Under the pieces are notes generated by a model. The model was not told the DNA's origin. It saw only the letters and a program-made list of their open reading frames with translations, and did no database searches. A stretch of DNA of 64,000 nucleotides from assembly GCF_002215495.1 (NCBI RefSeq), contig NZ_CP021378.1:1860764-1924763 (forward strand). Reading direction: 5' to 3'. This DNA is from Porphyrobacter sp. CACIAM 03H1. GTDB taxonomy: Bacteria; Pseudomonadota; Alphaproteobacteria; Sphingomonadales; Sphingomonadaceae. The position numbers and the translations under genes are program-made. Below, in pieces: positions 61,896-64,000 of the stretch. The stretch's first letter is position 1. Each line of letters opens with the position of its first letter.

Positions 61896-63550
61896 TTTCG
61901 GTTCAAAGGCACGAACGCCTAGCACCGCCGCCTCTACGCCAGAGGCGGCGGTTAGCGTTCGGAGCAGTTCGCTCCGCAGACCACGGATGCGGACCTCCTT
62001 CCGGCTCACCACTTCGACCCGCTGCGCTACCGCACGAACCTGGTCGCGGGCGAACGTCCCGTCGTCGTTCCGCAGCTTCTTGCGCAGCGCGGTCGCAAAG
62101 GCGCGCAGGCTGTCCGGCGTGATCGCCGGACCGATCTTCACGATATGCGCCAGCGCGCGTTCGGCATCGCCCTTGGCCTGATCGCGAGTCGCGGTCAGCT
62201 CGGCGATGCGATCCTTAAGCGAAGAATCGTTCACGTCGATGACGCCGTTCTCGATCGCATCATAGAGTCGCTTGAGCTTCGCTTCGGCCTCGGTCGCACG
62301 CCGCTCAAGATCGGCGACATGCTCGCGGCGCTGGTTCACCCATTCGTCGCGGCGTTCGAGAATCTGATCCATCAGAGCTTCGAGCCGCGCCGGGTCGAGC
62401 AGCCGGGCTTCGAGATGATCGACCACGGCCTCGTTGAGCCGATCCATGGGCACGGTGATGCCGGGACAGCCGGTCGCACCCTGCCGCGCCTTCGTCGAGC
62501 AGGTATAATAGCGATACTCGCGGCCGATGCTGCTAGTGCCCGTGCGCAGCGTCATCGCGCCGCCGCAGCACGCGCAGAAGCAGATGCCGGTGAGCAGCGT
62601 CGGGCCGCCCACCGCCATCGGCGCCATCATCTTGGGGCTGCGCGCCTTGAGCGAGCGTTGCACGGCCTCGAACTCGGCTTCCGACACGATCGCCGGCACT
62701 TCCATGACGGCGTGCTCGCTCTCCGGCTTCGGCGTCTTCGTCTTGTGATCGCGGGTGTTGAAGCGGTGCTGGCCGACATAGGTCGTGCGGGTGAGAACCT
62801 GATGCACCGCGCCCAAGCCCCAGCGCCCGCCATCGCGAGTGCGGATGTTGTTCTCGTTGAGCCAGGTGGCGATCGACTTGAGGCCCATCGGCCCTTTGTT
62901 ATCGACGCCGTTGAGCGCCATGCGGTAGATGCGCCGCACTGTCTGGCCTGGATCGGGTCGATTTCCAGCTTCTTCTTGATCTTCGCGCCACGCTCGCCTG
63001 CCGCAACCACGCGATAGCCGATCGGCGCCCGCGCGCCGTTCCAGAAGCCTTGGCGGGCGTTCTCCTTCATCGCCCGCAGCGTATGCTTGCCATTCTCCTT
63101 CGACTGGTATTCGTCGAACAGCGTCATGATCTGACGCATCATCACGCTCATCGGATCATCACCCAAGTCCTGCGTGATCGAGACGAGCTTCACCCCGTTC
63201 TTCGCCAGCTTGCGGACGTAGAACTCGAACTGGAACTGGTCGCGGAAGAACCGCGAGAAGCTGTGGACGAGGATGACGTTGAATGCCGGTGGCTTGACCA
63301 TCGCCGCGTCGATCATCGCCTGAAACGCCGGCCGGCGATCGTCGGTGGCGGTGTTACCCGGCTCGACGAACTCAGCCGCGACCTCCCAGCCGCGCGACAG
63401 GCAATAGCCTTCGATTTGGCGGCGCTGGTCGGGAATCGACAGGTCGCTCTCGGCCTGGCGGCCGGTGGAAACCCGCAGGTAGAGCGCGGCGCGGGCGGTG
63501 GCCACGACCGGTGCCTCATCCTCATCTCGTCGCAGGGCGGCGCTGGTCAT
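61866..63550 (-). pseudogene. large serine recombinase (resolvase/invertase family), frameshifted
   Basis: The N-terminal part (63550 down to about 62945) encodes a resolvase catalytic domain: RAALYLRVSTGRQAESDLSI, nucleophile Ser in YLRVS, HSFSRFFRDQF, SKENGKHTLRAMKENA. The frame then moves by one base: DPIQAR continues in another frame as VRRIYRMALNGVDNKG, where one missing base near 62944/62945 would restore DPIQAETVRRIYR. After that come the recombinase domain, a zinc ribbon (CFCACCGGAMTL...YYTC) and a coiled coil. The C-terminus, ending RTRKDSNL, is read from the antisense of the tRNA-Arg, so the stop is inside the tRNA. Probably inactive unless the break is a sequencing error. Confidence 0.85.
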
Positions 63551-63568
63551 GACGCTTCACTCCTCACT

Positions 63569-63814
63569 TCACGGCAACGGTCCGAACAGCTTGTCCAGCT
63601 CGTGTCGCATATGGCCTTCGATCGCGCGCAGCTCGGCGTCGCCGATCGGAACCTGCTCCGGCCAGTCGTCGGTGACGACAATCGGCCCGTCATCCTCGCG
63701 CGGCCGGCGCGAAGCCCGGCGCGGCGCGACGCGGTTGGTGTAGTCATGCAGGTTATCCGGGCATTCGGCCCAGCGACGAGGCGTGCGGCGACGGACTTTG
63801 CGAGGAAGGGCCAT
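63569..63814 (-). CDS. small unknown protein upstream of the serine recombinase
   Basis: 81 residues from the ATG at 63814: Arg-rich first half (LPRKVRRRTPRRWAECPDNL; VAPRRASRRPR) then an acidic C-terminus (GPIVVTDDWPEQVPIGDAELRAIEGHMRHELDKLFGPLP). I do not recognise it. It ends 18 bp before the recombinase start, so it shares the transcript; such short proteins often precede element recombinases. It could be a DNA-binding regulator, given the basic half. The gene continues no further downstream; upstream DNA to the window end holds no clear gene. Confidence 0.6.
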   Translation of the reverse strand: MALPRKVRRRTPRRWAECPDNLHDYTNRVAPRRASRRPREDDGPIVVTDDWPEQVPIGDAELRAIEGHMRHELDKLFGPLP

Positions 63815-64000
63815 CTCGGCACGCTGCCGCGTGTCCACACCTCGCACAAATGCTTCATCGCGGCGTAGCGCAGATAGGGACGTGGGGCGGCGGGCGTCAT
63901 GCTTCGCCCCACGGATCGACCACCGTGGTCCGCCGATCGACGAAATCGCGGGCATTGCGAGTCGCCCGCCGCGCTCCACACGATCGCAACGATCTGTTTG
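63815..64000. other. end of window, integrated-element DNA, no gene called
   Basis: 186 bp upstream of the small element protein. A frame is open on the minus strand but I see no recognisable protein or ribosome site. The element presumably continues beyond the window. Confidence 0.35.

Noticed and set aside
61866..61912. C-terminal residues RTRKDSNL of the recombinase as a functional motif
   Set aside because: They are the antisense reading of the tRNA-Arg 3' end, a well-known artefact at integration sites.
63547..63981. Alternative minus-strand frame overlapping the small element protein
   Set aside because: No ribosome site, no conserved segments, and it overlaps the better-supported frame; it also runs into the recombinase start.

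Overview
The window is about 64 kb of GC-rich chromosome from an alphaproteobacterium, most likely order Sphingomonadales (Erythrobacteraceae type). I infer this from C4-pathway 5-aminolevulinate synthase, an exosortase-A (XrtA)-associated glycosyltransferase and O-ligase pair, a heme-dependent oxidative N-demethylase, glutathione reductase, Flp-type pilins and the dispersed palindromic repeats. Nearly all of it is ordinary, densely packed chromosome. Only the last ~2 kb, downstream of a tRNA-Arg, looks like an integrated element.

Layout. 0-8 kb: tail of a LemA gene; a type III ornithine decarboxylase preceded by a structured leader resembling the alphaproteobacterial speF RNA; a soluble globin-coupled chemoreceptor; a PNPOx-fold protein; a MaoC hydratase and thiolase (beta-oxidation type). 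6-10 kb: divergent XrtA-associated O-glycosylation ligase and glycosyltransferase, plus two unknown membrane proteins. 10-24 kb: gltB/gltD, a divergent Lrp/AsnC regulator and S41 peptidase with two matching 17-bp dyads between them, a nitroreductase, hemA, murI, plsY, dprA and sodC. 24-40 kb: topA, a CheY-like regulator, a sulfotransferase, lepB-rnc-era, pgi, a tandem pair of TonB-C-like secreted proteins, an RhlE-type helicase, glutathione reductase, an epimerase, an SDR and an FAD oxidase.

40-51.6 kb is a propionyl-CoA to succinyl-CoA island: pccB, mce, enoyl-CoA hydratase, methylmalonyl-CoA mutase, bioB (biotin for the carboxylase) and pccA. Small accessory genes (GIY-YIG nuclease, membrane protein, esterase, N-demethylase, LprI-like) lie between them. 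This island holds most of the window's palindromic repeats. Family A has the outer arm CGTCATTGCGAG and inner arm GCAATCCAG. Family B has a TTCGACAAGCTCAG core. A further element has a TCGACTTCGCTCGA arm. Two family A copies bracket the GIY-YIG gene, and its start codon lies inside one of them.

51.8-61.8 kb: a small unknown protein, an overlapping aroK-aroB-cyclase-GNAT operon, a divergent small membrane protein with a 644-aa unknown exported protein, xerD, accA, an M48/LysM lipoprotein, two Flp pilin genes and mutT. 61.8-64 kb: tRNA-Arg(ACG), then a large serine recombinase on the opposite strand. Its stop codon lies inside the tRNA gene and its frame is broken by what looks like a single lost base, so it is probably a decayed integrated element continuing past the window.
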